A model generated the notes under the pieces. That model saw nothing but the letters and a program-made list of their open reading frames with translations. It had not been told where the DNA came from and made no database searches. Below, in pieces: positions 21,918 to 37,400 of a stretch of 64,000 nt of DNA. The stretch is from Coprinellus micaceus. Taxonomy: Eukaryota > Basidiomycota > Agaricomycetes > Agaricales > Psathyrellaceae. How positions within the stretch are numbered: the first letter of the stretch is position 1; the number at the start of each line of letters is the position of its first letter. A program made the position numbers and the translations under genes. The stretch is taken from assembly GCA_951394405.1 (NCBI GenBank), contig OX596335.1:5146001-5210000 (forward strand), given 5' to 3'.

Positions 21918-23667
21918 TGAATGTAGGGTATTTGACTCGTAGGGACAGATAGTCGATATCGACACCTCTCCCCTCCAGCTCATCCCTGATATTTATTCCC
22001 TGGAGAGTGCCAAAGGCGACGTCCACCTCCTTGATCCTCGAAACGAGCGGTGTACCTCCTTGCTGCCTCCTCCCACTAATAAAGTTCACCAACTGACCCT
22101 CTGTAAACCCCGCCAAGTGCAACGTGCACGCAAACCGCTCCAACTTGATACACAAGGGAGGGTTCCGTGGCACCTCCCCCTCTCCGTCTCCGGTGAGCGT
22201 CAAAACCGTAAGCAACATCGTGCTCGTGGCTTGGAAGCTTTGATGGGCGGCTTTGGGGATACCACAGTGTGTGGGCGAGCTGCAGTCTAGTTGAAGACTG
22301 AGCAAGTGGGGCAAGTTCTCCAAGCAGCGGACAACATATTCCTCCCTTTCAAGGAGTAGGAGGTTGAACCGGATATCAGTCAGCTGCGAACCAAAGCGCC
22401 TGACTGAGTGGATGAAACGCTGGCCGAGGACTGGCTGCGTCGCTTCGCCAACCTCGCCCACGAAGCCTGACAGGAAATGGAGCTGCTGCAGGGAAGGAAG
22501 GTCGAGGGACGACATTACCTCCTCTACAGGCACCGACCCATGGAACTTCAAGCTACGTAGGAAAGGGAGTTGCACCACGATGTCCTCCTTCCAGAGGGGG
22601 TTGGACGGCGTTTGCCAATCCCGGTCGTCCTCGTCCACAGGTCTGACAGCAAGTTCACATCTCTTCAGCCTGGGACACGCGGTTAATAGCTTGAGGAAGC
22701 CACGAGGTCCCAGAGCCTTGTAAATTGTGCTACCCGGTTGTTCGCCCACTTCCATCCATTTCCCAGCCGCTCCAAAGCGCAATTCCTCCAGCCCGGCCCA
22801 CCGTATAGGTAGCTGGGTCCATGGGTGGTCGAGATGAATGAGAATGACCGAACGGAGCGACCCCGCCGCGAGTAGCTCAGGTAGTGTAAGCGAGAGGTGG
22901 CTGCGCTCGTCGCTCGTCTGGAAGCAGATGGCTTCTAGCTGAGGTATATCCTCCGGCCGGAGTGCGAGCAATTCACTGACAATGGCATGGTGGTCAGTCG
23001 GTGTCCGGATGTCCAACTTCACAGCTTTCCATCTGCGCGAGACATTACACACCAGACGGATGAATCCGATGTAAAGTGGCAGCGCCTTTGCAGAACGGTC
23101 TTCTTCACCCCACCTACTTCGAATCGCTTGGTTGATTGTGTCGAACTTGATGTCGATAAACAGTGGGGAGACCTCGGAGCGCTCAACCCACAGACGGAGC
23201 ACATCCAATAACCGCATCATATTCTTCTCCCACCTCTTAACTGCATCTCCTAACAGAACTGGGTCTTCCTTGTACGTTCCCGTGGTGGAGGGGTGGACGG
23301 GTGGCGTGATGCGGATGGTGGACCAAAGCTTGGGTGACTCGATCGCCATCCTCCTCCAGCTCTGGCAGATGCGGCTGGGCAAAACGGTCGGAAGCTGCTG
23401 CTCCCCTGTCCCAACGTCCGTGACTAGCTCGAAGATCGTGGATAGGATGTCGCTAGGGGCCCGTTTGATGGGGGAAAGGAGCGAGTCGTATCCTTCCAGC
23501 TTCTTCTTCAGGAGCTTGCGTCGTTCTACCAGTTCCTCGATCTCCTTGTCAAGGCAGTCGATTCCAGCCTGACATTCCGCACGCAAGGAGCGTATGCGAG
23601 GGAGTTCAACCTCGGAAGGAGCCTGATTACTGCTGGGGTTTTCGATGAAGTCGAGTTCGGATGACAT
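21799..23667 (-). CDS. F-box protein FB4 with transposon-derived C-terminus (622 aa)
   Basis: MSSELDFIENPSSNQAPSE aligns with FB5-FB8, so 23667 is used as start; the frame opens upstream, and a GTAAGT near 23714 may mark a leader intron. Coiled coil about 22-60, F-box core about 62-125 (RAPSDILSTIFELV, SRICQSWRRMAIESPKLWSTI), then LRR-like repeats. Family members end shortly after LTLRVQYP. Here YLSLRVKYPTF is followed by about 40 residues read from transposon sequence (SHHKKSRYHLW ... CAHSVA), because the 1.08-kb element sits right after that codon. The original end, KYPTFKY-stop, survives at about 20808-20839 on the other side of the element. The protein may remain functional, since only the tail is replaced. 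Confidence 0.8.
   Translation of the reverse strand: MSSELDFIENPSSNQAPSEVELPRIRSLRAECQAGIDCLDKEIEELVERRKLLKKKLEGYDSLLSPIKRAPSDILSTIFELVTDVGTGEQQLPTVLPSRICQSWRRMAIESPKLWSTIRITPPVHPSTTGTYKEDPVLLGDAVKRWEKNMMRLLDVLRLWVERSEVSPLFIDIKFDTINQAIRSRWGEEDRSAKALPLYIGFIRLVCNVSRRWKAVKLDIRTPTDHHAIVSELLALRPEDIPQLEAICFQTSDERSHLSLTLPELLAAGSLRSVILIHLDHPWTQLPIRWAGLEELRFGAAGKWMEVGEQPGSTIYKALGPRGFLKLLTACPRLKRCELAVRPVDEDDRDWQTPSNPLWKEDIVVQLPFLRSLKFHGSVPVEEVMSSLDLPSLQQLHFLSGFVGEVGEATQPVLGQRFIHSVRRFGSQLTDIRFNLLLLEREEYVVRCLENLPHLLSLQLDCSSPTHCGIPKAAHQSFQATSTMLLTVLTLTGDGEGEVPRNPPLCIKLERFACTLHLAGFTEGQLVNFISGRRQQGGTPLVSRIKEVDVAFGTLQGINIRDELEGRGVDIDYLSLRVKYPTFSHHKKSRYHLWMICPACVHDAAFTQHSGRINAWCAHSVA
21918..21938. repeat. right copy of 21-bp flanking duplication
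   Basis: Identical to 20819-20839. It is the in-gene copy, still in frame with FB4. Confidence 0.85.
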
Positions 23668-23862
23668 GGTTGTCAGAGTGAAAGCGGGGCGGGAGGTAAG
23701 GGATAAGGTACTTACAGCTAGATCCCAGGAAGTATGATCGATGAAATCGAACCCCGGCACGAGTCACAGATCGGGTCTTCCCGTAGATTACGCCGTGAAG
23801 GTAGGGTAAGAATTGAGTCTATCGCCGGGGGGTCCTCGTCAGATGACCTCTGTTAACCGCCC

Positions 23863-23873
23863 AACGGGGACCT
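23863..23873. promoter_or_regulatory. variant shared motif upstream of FB4
   Basis: TTAACCGCCCA (one mismatch to TTAAGCGCCCA) lies 196 bases upstream of the FB4 start, preceded by GTCAGATGAC as at FB5. Confidence 0.35.
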
Positions 23874-23981
23874 CATCGGGGCTTCTCACCAGCTAGGGTT
23901 TCCATTTTACGTACGATGTCCCAAAATATTGAGCCCCAGGAATAGGCAGCTTCTATCCTCCTGCCCGCCCCATCCCCGAGT

Positions 23982-24833
23982 ATGGGGCATGCTGGAGCTC
24001 GCGGAAGAGTCTATTTGCATCGATACCCGCTCAGGCAGAAGAACAGGAGTGCCACATACGACACAATACGATTACATCCCCGTGCCAAAGCTCTACCGCG
24101 CACACAAATGAGTATAAAGGCACTCGTTGTACAGCCCTCGGTGAACGTTTTTCGATTCGGTACACCCGCAATGGCTTTCAGAAACGCTCCGAGGGCGCTC
24201 CCGTTCTTCAACAAATCGCATCCAAAAGCGCAGTCCACTCCCTCACGAATTGCGAGGCATTGGGAGACGGGACTATTGGCAGGGATACGAACTATCACGC
24301 CACTAGGAAATCCCGGGAACCGGGAGCTTGAGATATACGTCGACGCATCGGCGTGGGGTGTTGGGATGGTTATAGGGGGGGCGTGGCAGGCCTGGAGATG
24401 GACTCGTTCGTCCACATTGCCGCAGCACCCACCCACCGGAGAGATATACTCCAGTTGGGGCGAGCTTACAGGGGTGGAGCTAGCGCTGTGTGCAGCTGTC
24501 GAGATGGAACGGACTGGCCCTCGCGTCATCGTCAATTGTGACCACCGGGGAGTTGTCGATGTTTTGGAAAGGGTTGTCGGAACAGTGGACCCTAGGTGCT
24601 GGGGTAAAGCAGGCTCCACGAAGCCGCTCATGAAACAAGGGTTGGAGAGGATAGGGCTAATGTGCGACGAACATGGCATGGTCCTAGTCCCACGTTGGAT
24701 AGCAGGTGGAAGCAACCCTGCCGACAAATTTTCGAGGGGAAAGGGTCTTGGGGACGAGAAACGTCTCCAAGTAGGGTTTGATATACCACAGCATTTAAAG
24801 GGAGTGGTATCGGCGTACGGAGGTACGATCTAG
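23982..24833 (+). mobile_element. stranded RNase H-like domain of a DIRS-like retroelement
   Basis: From about 24290 the frame reads ELEIYVDASAWGVGMVIGG, then GELTGVELALCAAVE, then VIVNCDHRGVVDVLE and GSNPADKFSRG. These are the Asp-Glu-Asp-Asp metal-binding blocks of a retroelement RNase H, in the form seen in DIRS-type polymerases. No reverse transcriptase motif precedes it (the first 100 codons lack YxDD) and no recombinase follows, so it is a remnant. The open frame of 283 codons without stops is longer than expected for very old debris; domestication cannot be excluded. The start is unclear; ATG 24111 is possible. The recombinase piece at 10723-11562 could come from the same family. Confidence 0.7.
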
Positions 24834-24846
24834 TATTGGTAGCTAC

Positions 24847-26189
24847 TCAGACAACTTGTCGAATAACTAGCGGAAGAACGCCTGTAATCGCGAGTTTGTG
24901 AGGGGATGGAGATATATATGAAAACCGGAGTACGTACCTCCTGTAGGCAAGGGATATGGTTTTGAGTCCAGTGCGAGGAGCACACCATTGATGAATCCGC
25001 TATGTGCGGTCACCGCGACGACTAATCGCCCCAACATCAGTGCCCGAGTAGACTTCAAATTGTTGATACTTACACCAATCGTTCGGTCGTTCCTGCCAAA
25101 TTCTCTCAATGACGCCCTTCGCCCTGGCGGCCACTTCAGCCTTTGTCTCTCTGACTTCCCCATTCCACAGTTCATCTTCCTCGGTGAGCGAACTTTCAAT
25201 GTCGAACTCTGGGTAATTTGCCTCAATAAATGACCTTGGGCGGCGCTTGTCGCAGGTATGGACACCGTTCTCCTCCCGACAATTCTGTTGGGTACATAAG
25301 CTTCATGGAGAAGCGTGCAGAAGTTGAGGGACCCCAGGGGAGTTTGCGAACCTCGACAACAGTTACTCTCCCATCCGCGAGGTATCCATCGAAGACGATC
25401 TCGCACGTCTTCAAGGCTCGAGAGTGGGGGCTGCATAATATCTTGCTTGGAGGCTCCAGCCCGTGCTGGAGCTCTTGATCCCAGACTTCCCTTGTGCGTT
25501 GAGCCTGACCGATGCCCTTGGGGGTAAGGAAGGGATCCGCTGTACAGCGTAAAAGAAAGGTAATTAACCCTGACGCATCCGGGGGAGAGTAGTACCGACT
25601 CACGTCCCCACACGAGCTCCCCATCTCCTTCGAGCACGGACCAGTACCTGCGCAGGAGGTCAGTTTGTATATTCATGGATGGAACCTTTCAGGACTTACT
25701 CGTCCCAGGCCTGGGTCCCGTACTTTGCCTCCGCGACATTATCTGCCGGGCGTCGAATACTGTCAGTGCTTCTGCGACAGTGAAAGGAGACTGAAGTGCG
25801 CACGATATCCCTCCCCATGTCTGACCAGGAGCAGCAGCTTGCACCCTACTGTCAACCGGACATCTCGAGCTACTCCGAGGTCACTCTCCTCAGCAGCTTG
25901 CGTTGACAGGGTTGAGTTGATCTCAGCGATCTTTACTCTCAACCTCGTCCATCGGTCAGGGGAGTCGTCGTTGAGACCGAACCGAGGGGGAACTTGCTCG
26001 ACGGCAGTCGTCGTAGTGTGGGTAAGAAGGGTCGATTGGGTATGGGTGGCCTTCTGGGCAACGCCTCCAGAGTCAGGGGAGGGGATCTCGATTCCTTGAG
26101 AGAAGAACCCAGGTAATATCTACTTGAAGAATTCAGTATGCTGTGCATTCAAGGAGGAAGGGGGGTGGGACCTGGTATTTGGCTGGCAT
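24847..26189 (-). CDS. histidine phosphatase, phosphoglycerate-mutase fold (312 aa, 8 exons)
   Basis: Exons on the minus strand: 26172-26189, 26119-25804, 25742-25700, 25647-25604, 25539-25352, 25284-25074, 25021-24938, 24881-24847. They sum to 939 nt and all phases agree. The enzyme would transfer phosphate from a small substrate through a phospho-histidine. LLLVRHGEGYHNVAEAKYGT is the RHG catalytic motif, split by an intron after GY. WGPDPFLTPKGIGQAQ, CSPHSRALKTCEIVF (second Arg), RRPRSFIEANYPEFD and VAVTAHSGFING (second catalytic His) follow in family order. The length and N-terminal YQxLPGFFSQG resemble the fungal Pmu1-like group. The first exon codes only MPAKYQ. The substrate is unknown. 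A normal conserved gene. Confidence 0.88.
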
Positions 26190-26505
26190 AGGCGTTCAGC
26201 GGAGATGATGGGGGTATGATGTCAAGAGCGATAGGCGCTCAGAGATCAGGAATTCTCGGACGGAATATTCCGGCGGACCTAGAAACCTGTGCTCCTCGTC
26301 GCTATAGACGTTTTCCTCCCTCTTGAAGTCAGATGTCTGAGCCTGGAGATGATGGCGGAGATGTTGTGTGAATAGCGCGATGAACGGCCAGTGAGTCGAC
26401 TCGGTCGTCCATCTTAGACCTGGCAGTAGAAGCAAGGTAAAGAAGGTCGTGAGTGCCGTATAAAACATACATTGAGAGGGTATCATACAAAGAAACTATA
26501 GTCCG

Positions 26506-28248
26506 TTATACAAACCCTGGGCCCAAACCGGTCCGTTTGCTACTTCCACCCTCACTGAACCCGTCAGTATCACTGGTGTCCCCAAGGTCCACCACGGTCG
26601 TTTTGTCAATGTCTACCCTAATGTGAACACCTGAATTAGAAGCCTTCGAGTATGGCAACTCTTCTAAGCTCACGACATCGCTAAGTTTCTGCTGATGCTC
26701 GACGTCTACGATGTTGGCGGAGGTGAGGTGGCCGCGAATTTGCGACCCCAGGTCTACTGAGAACCGCGAAAGCTTTCGGGAGGAGGAGCGGGGCTTGTGC
26801 TTGGAGGAAAGGTCCTCGACGTTCTGATAGAGATTGTTGCTGTTCGGGGATAGAGCATTGGGGAAGGGAATATTGGCGTGTGTACCCCGCGAGAAGTCTG
26901 TTGAATGCGCATGGAAGCTAGACTGCTTGAGGTTTGCACGGGTGTTGAGGGTAATGAGGAGGGAATTAGCATAGACTGCGTAATAGAGGGGTGTCAGCGG
27001 TTGGTGAAGGGTATGAGGGTAAAAGGTACGAACATTTGCTAATGATGAAGTGAAGCGCCATAAAGATAAGGTTTTCAGGCATCGTCAACCAGGTGATCAG
27101 GCAGACGGCGGTTGCAACCATCGTCACCCCGCCAGTCTCAAAGGTATACAGCACCAGCGCGTCCAGGACCCTGTTCATATGCGAGAATTCTTGGTGCCGT
27201 CGGCGGAGGAGGATGACCAGCGAAGCGGTGATGAATATGTCGAGGGCGGTCGAGATGACGAGTCCAGTGGTGAACGACCAGGTGAATGCATGAACGAATG
27301 CTGCGAGACTTTTGAGTTGAACCCTATCCATATTGGGCGTTAGTGTGATGAAAAATGGAAGCGGTAACCTCGGGTACGTACAGTTTTGAGGTCGTGACTG
27401 AGAGGCGGGTGCCGATGTATGGGTGGGGCAAGGTGGGAGGCCGAAATTAGGTCACAGATCGTGAATATGGAAATGTGGGAGGAGCTCACGGCATGCAAAA
27501 GCTGGGGTGGAAAAAGGGTCAGAACGCCGGCCTTCCAAATCAGGGAAGAGAAGGGAGGACGTACAGAGTCGAGTAGCGGCTAGGGCAAACTGGAGGGAAA
27601 GGGTGGTTAGTAGGCCGACGGAGAGAGAAATGGAAGCAGGGACGCACCAGTGGTCCGCATAGCCAATACTTCCCTTTAGAAAGTTGGAAAATACGGTATA
27701 TGAGGAAGCAATGAACGGAGAAAGTCAGGACGGCGGTGGTGGCAATAGTCAGCTAGATGTCCGATAGTTGTTAGGGTGAAAACATGTGGAGGATATCGAG
27801 AAGATACGCACCCCCAAAGACCATGGCACTGCGTCGATGCGCTGCGCGTCACCGAAGTTGTCAATGAAGTGGTCCCAGAGAGCGGTCATTATGAAGGCAG
27901 AATGAAGGGTGTCGAGTGTCCTGTTGGAGGGGAAGAGGGTGAGTCTCAAGAGGACAGCTTCGGCAGACGACACGGTTCGTACCAGATGAACAGAACCTGA
28001 GTTTCAGGAGGCGATCAGCACAACATAGCGGGCCAAATTCATGAGACGCACGAGAGATTTGATAAACGTCCTATCGTTAGGGAACAGCTTGAAGTAGAGG
28101 AGAGTCTGCGCCTGGGTGAGACCGCAAAACCTATGGACAGAGGTTGGGTCAGCATCATGGGCGGTCAAGACCTCGAGAGGACGTACAACACGGCGAACAG
28201 ACCCCCAATCAAGAGGGCCCCGAAGCTGAGCCCGACGTCGACGGCCAT
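26506..28248 (-). CDS. DUF6534-type seven-helix membrane protein, gene 1
   Basis: A multi-exon gene; I place the start at 28248 (ATGGCCGTC) and the stop TAA at 26506. Typical family landmarks follow in order: LSFGALLIGGLFAVLFCGLTQAQTLLYFK (first helix, split by an intron after VL), LDTLHSAFIMTALWDHFI, then a helix with AVLTFSVHCFLIYRIF. Next come FTTGLVISTALDIFITASLVILL, NRVLDALVLYTFETGGVTMV, and LIFMALHFIISKC joined to VYANSLLITLNTR. The cytoplasmic tail is Ser-rich, ending GLGPGFV. The family is common in basidiomycetes and has no established function; it looks like a 7-helix receptor or transporter-like protein but is not STE3. Inner exon borders were not all fixed. Confidence 0.75.
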
Positions 28249-29562
28249 CTTCGGGAGAGGGAAAGGAGCGGAAGGGCCCAACCACCCAGCGGCCGATGTG
28301 CGGTAGTCGATGGGGTAGAAACGAAGGAAGGTATCCGGTATTCAACTTCGCCCTCGAAGCCTTGATGTCGAGTGATCCACCGCCGATCGGGTCGACCCCA
28401 AAAATTTCTTCCAAACCGTTCCGCCGTGCCCGAGACACGGTCAGTGGTCCAATGTCTAACACGCTTCGTCAGATCAAGCGAACGTCTTCAGACCTGCTCC
28501 TGCAAAACGAAAGGGCATTCGGGGTGGGGTGACCGGCATTCGTCCTTCTAGACCACCCTTATGAAAGAAAACGGCATTCAAACTTGACACCGCGGGACCA
28601 TCAGGAGGCTCACCTGTGAGAACGGAGTCGCAGGTCGTAGGTCAGCAGGGTGCTGGCATGGGCGCTACGAGAAACCAGATTCGTGTTTTTGCCTGTGTTT
28701 CACTTCCTTGGGTCAACGGCATGGTTGGGATCGGGTCCAATGACATCATACGGCCTCCTGGAGAGGGAACCCCACACAACGCCACCACTGGTCAGAGGAC
28801 GGAGGCCGGGCGGCTTGCCATGAGAACGGGGTCGTATTTCACTGTTAGCAACCGATCGATACCCCACATACCATCTCCAAGTTTGGATGAGTATGCCTGG
28901 GTTTGCTTGAGGGAGGACACCTGAGGACGACCGAGCCTCGGGTCTGCTTAACGAGATGGTCGATTTGGCGCGGGAATGCGACCAAGATGCCAGGCAACCG
29001 GGGAAGAGGCTTGAGTTCGAACGCTTGAATCAATTGGGAAGGTCCCCGCGTGGGAGGGCGAACGCGCGGGTGCGCAACGCGACCAATAACACGGGCAACC
29101 GTGGTCAACTGAAGTCGACCCCGGTGTGGGGTACGCTCCCGCGCGAGTGCCACCCTAATCTCAATCAGGTTCAGTTGCTTGCTTGGCACTGCAGGTAATC
29201 AAAGAGGACTCACCTCAACCCCAATCGAAGTCATGCAACACCCTCCAAATCGAGTGAAGGGGCTTGCGAAAGTCTACAAGGTACCCACCTTCAAAGCACC
29301 TCGTGAAAACCCATCTGCTGGGCCTTGGGAAGGCCGACATGCACCCAGGGAACTGAGATCGGGATGAGGGGTTGGTCAGAGGTATTAGACCATGTCATGG
29401 AATACACATGAAGCCTCAATGAGGCATTACAAGAAAAAAGAAATGTACAGGTCGAATACGATAATCAGGTCATCTATGGGTGGGAAGAGAGAAGGACGAC
29501 GATAGATAGAACAACAGCAAGAAGAAACGAGGAAAGAAACGATGAAAGGACGGGCAATGCAT
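28249..29562. other. gene-free stretch between DUF6534 gene and ISWI
   Basis: About 1.3 kb. Open frames on both strands are short, unlike any family I know, and show no coherent exon chain. No repeat is obvious. Confidence 0.4.
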
Positions 29563-34153
<4,591 letters not shown>

Positions 34154-35149
34154 GATCTTCCCACGCACGCACCTCCTCGATTCGAACCATCCAGAGGGTA
34201 GTCCTCAAAAGCATTTTGGCCGTGCGAAGTGTGTCCCTAGGAGTCCCGAAACCACTGGAGATGACGAAAATATGTGACCCAGCAGCGGCCATTCGAAATA
34301 TCGACCGAGAGTTGCGACTTACCGATACATAAGGCCTGGACAAGTTTTGGGCACGGGTGAAGTGTTGGACACAAGCCCTCCAAGGTCACTTTTAGGGCCC
34401 TGTAAATTTGTCAGTGGTTCAATTGTACAGGGAGTACACGTAGCGCCCCTTTCAATGTTTTTGTTGCCACTGCACCTGATGTCCCAGGCTCCTTCGGGAT
34501 GGGCGCTTAGTTTGTTCAGAGTCTTCCGTACCATGAAACTGCATCTGATGTTCTGGTCGCTTATCGCTGCCACAGGTCTAGAACGTCTTCACAAATCAGT
34601 CAGATACAAATGTGCTGGATCGCAACTTGGCGTGCGTCAGGAAGGAAACGCAGTTGACGTGGCCGTGGCAGGCCCCGGGCGCTTAATGCCAAATGAATTC
34701 CAGGTAAGTCGTCTCGACCACTGCCTAATTCAATGGCCAAATGAATTGTGAGGCGCTCATGACAGGCTCTACCTCGGGTCGAAGCAGTTGACTCAGATTG
34801 ATCAGGGAGGCCAAATGTTGGTAACGGTAGGGCACGGTATATTGATATATCTCCCCACAGCCCATACAGCGTCAAGGAACAAATAGAAGGCGTGGACCGG
34901 AGGCCGGGAGACGCCGGTATATGCATATTGAAGGGTATGGTCAAGCTATACATCCATCCTACCGCCATATGAAATGAAACTCACCGTTTCAACTGAGGGA
35001 AGGTCGCTGCTGAGATCCTACTCGGTCAGCCAACTCCGAGACTACTCTTCCCGCACAAAATGTCGATCGATGCCTTCAACATAGAGACAACAGGGCTAAA
35101 TTGTCTAAAGAATTCCCAGATAAACATGGCGTATTTTATTGAGATATCA
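34154..35149. other. gene-free stretch with two shared-motif copies
   Basis: About 1 kb between ISWI and FB5. No gene is supported. TGGGCGCTTAG (34500-34510) and CGGGCGCTTAA (34676-34686) match the F-box upstream word but have no F-box gene beside them, which suggests decayed promoters of lost genes. Confidence 0.4.
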
Positions 35150-36970
35150 CTAATCTTGAAGCACGACAACTTGACGCGATTGAGCGTCACGAGGCTTAGG
35201 GTACCGAATCCGCAACGTAAGATGATCCACGTCCACACCCCTCGACTTCAACTCGCTGGGAATGTCCATTTCCTGCGGGATAGCAAAGCGAACGTCGACT
35301 TCCTCTATGCGGGCACTATTGAGTGGGCCGGTAGTACGGCTCCTCCCGAGAATGAACTCGAGGACCTGAGTTTCTGTGAAGCAGCGTATCGTGGGCTGAT
35401 ACACGAATCGCTTCAATGTGGGGCAGAGAGGAACCTCAGCCACTGGCGATCGACCCTCGCCCGTTTCTGGCGTCAGAGCCACAAGTATAGCCACGGCCGC
35501 ATTGGAGAGGCTCGTAACGACGTCCTTCGTGGACTCGTCAAAGCTGGGAACACCCCCATCCAAATGCAGACTCAAGAGGTTAGGGAAGCTGGCAAAGCAC
35601 TGAGTGATGGAGGCCACGTCACCGAGGAGCAGATGGCTGAATCGTAGATCGGTTACTTGTGACCCATGGTGGTCGACGAACCGAAGGAAACGTCGGGATA
35701 GGGTGGCTCTCCCTCCCGGGTCCGTGTGGGCGACCAACTCGCCCAGGAAGTGTAGCTGCTGGAGCGAAGGTAGCTCGAGGGATGAAGTCAGCGCCTCCGA
35801 TGGCTGTGACCCATGGAATACCAAGGTCCTCAGCCGACTGTGCCGGACATGCTCCCGGGGGTCCTGATTGACGCTCGCAGGCAAGGCTGGCCAACGGGAG
35901 TCGTCCCTGTTGCTGGATTGCACTGACAGTTCCCATCGTTCCAGGTTCGGACACATGTGCAGCAGTGACCGAATGGAATATGGCCCAAAGTTCCTCTCAA
36001 TGTTGCTATACAATTCTCCTTCCTCCCCCGTCCACCGACTTTCCACCCCGAGTTGTAGCTCCTTCACCGCCGCCCAGTTGATGGAGAGCCTTGACCACGA
36101 CTCGTCGAGCTGAAGTATAGCAAACGAGCGGAGGCGCTTCCCCATGAATAAGCCTGGAGGGGCAAAAACAGGATTCCACGCTCCCGAGACCGCGTCTGTC
36201 CGGAAAGAAATGGCTTCGAGAAGAGGTACGTCGTCGGATTTGAGAGCGGTGAGCATGTCGAGGATAGTGGTATTGTTGGGATTAATGTTCAAGTAAAGGC
36301 TCTTCCAACGAGGCGCGACCCTGCATACGAGACTAACCAGCTCCAGATAGAGAACTTGAACGGAGGATGTTTCTGAAATCGCCTGTCCCTGCCCCCCTTG
36401 TCTGCGAAACACGTTGAATCTGAGAATGACGGACAAAGGGTCTTGCTTGGAGCGCTCGATCCACAGGGACAGGATTTGGAACAATTGCTTCATGCGCAGT
36501 TCCCATTGTCGCGCCGCTATCTCAACTACGTGTGGTGGTTCGGAGCTCAGCATCGTGCGCAGGGGGTAGTCAGGGGGCATGACAGCAACGGTAGCCCAGA
36601 GGACCGGTGTAAGGAGAGCCAATCGCCTCCACTCTTGGCAAATTTGACTAGGTATAACTGATGGAGGGGTTTTCCGCCAATGCCATGACCGGAAATCTTC
36701 GACGCCGGTGCAGATGGCGGATGTGTGTTGAAAGATTGTCAAAAGGACGTCCTCTGGGACTCGCTTCACCGGTGCCAAAAGCGAATCGTATCGCTTGAGG
36801 TCCTCCTCCAGTAGCTTGCGCTGTTCGACGAGTTGTTCAATTTGTTGGTTGACTGAATCGATGCGTGCTTGACAATCTTGACGGAAGGACCGAATGCGAG
36901 GGATCTCGTCGTCTGAAGGAGGTTGATTGGTGCTGGGACGCTGAAGGAAGTCAACGTCTGAATTCATCAT
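35150..36970 (-). CDS. F-box protein FB5 (606 aa)
   Basis: A single exon. MMNSDVDFLQRPSTNQPPSDDE puts it in the subgroup of FB7 and FB8; the second Met (36967) is the better match to their start. F-box core about 63-130 (RVPEDVLLTIFQHT, SQICQEWRRLALLTPVLWATV), with an extended LRR-like part including LRTLVFHGSQPSEALTSSLELPSLQQLHFLGEL. The tail is VDHLTLRIRYPKP. TTAAGCGCCCA lies 119 bases upstream (37089-37099), preceded by CGTCAGATGA. Confidence 0.85.
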   Translation of the reverse strand: MMNSDVDFLQRPSTNQPPSDDEIPRIRSFRQDCQARIDSVNQQIEQLVEQRKLLEEDLKRYDSLLAPVKRVPEDVLLTIFQHTSAICTGVEDFRSWHWRKTPPSVIPSQICQEWRRLALLTPVLWATVAVMPPDYPLRTMLSSEPPHVVEIAARQWELRMKQLFQILSLWIERSKQDPLSVILRFNVFRRQGGQGQAISETSSVQVLYLELVSLVCRVAPRWKSLYLNINPNNTTILDMLTALKSDDVPLLEAISFRTDAVSGAWNPVFAPPGLFMGKRLRSFAILQLDESWSRLSINWAAVKELQLGVESRWTGEEGELYSNIERNFGPYSIRSLLHMCPNLERWELSVQSSNRDDSRWPALPASVNQDPREHVRHSRLRTLVFHGSQPSEALTSSLELPSLQQLHFLGELVAHTDPGGRATLSRRFLRFVDHHGSQVTDLRFSHLLLGDVASITQCFASFPNLLSLHLDGGVPSFDESTKDVVTSLSNAAVAILVALTPETGEGRSPVAEVPLCPTLKRFVYQPTIRCFTETQVLEFILGRSRTTGPLNSARIEEVDVRFAIPQEMDIPSELKSRGVDVDHLTLRIRYPKPRDAQSRQVVVLQD

Positions 36971-37400
36971 GGAAGTATGAAGCAGAGGGAGAGGCAGGGT
37001 AATCGATGAGTATAACTTCCCCTGATCAGGCGGAGATAAGGTTAGAGCCGAATTTATTTCTAAGGCCGACGTCAGATGATTCCATCTGTTAAGCGCCCAA
37101 GGCTATTTGGAGTTTCGAGGATGTCCCCGTGGATATCGCCAGCCCCACACCTCCGACCCGCAGACGGGCATTGAAACAAGTTGGGGAGGCGCCACAGCTG
37201 CTTCGCAACCTCGCCGGTATCTACTATCGCGCACGGTCCATCGAAGGGTGAGACGTAATATCTGCGGCACTTGATATATACCACAAAGGGATTGGATCAG
37301 AATGTCTTTTGCATGGGTGAGCTTACGGACGCTCAAGGCCGGGATATAGACATTGTTGGCTGGTACATCGTTACACGGTACAGAAAAGCCCAGCCCCGAG
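36971..37400. promoter_or_regulatory. FB5 promoter region with TTAAGCGCCCA
   Basis: The exact 11-base motif is at 37089-37099, with ACGTCAGATGATTCC just before it (37070-37084). The rest of this 430-base gap to the FB6 pseudogene shows nothing else. Confidence 0.45.

Noticed and set aside
26506..28248. Seven-helix gene as a STE3 pheromone receptor partner for the pheromone at 19.6 kb
   Set aside because: Landmarks (LDTLHSAF, NRVLDALVLYTFETG, YANSLLxTLN) are those of DUF6534, not STE3.
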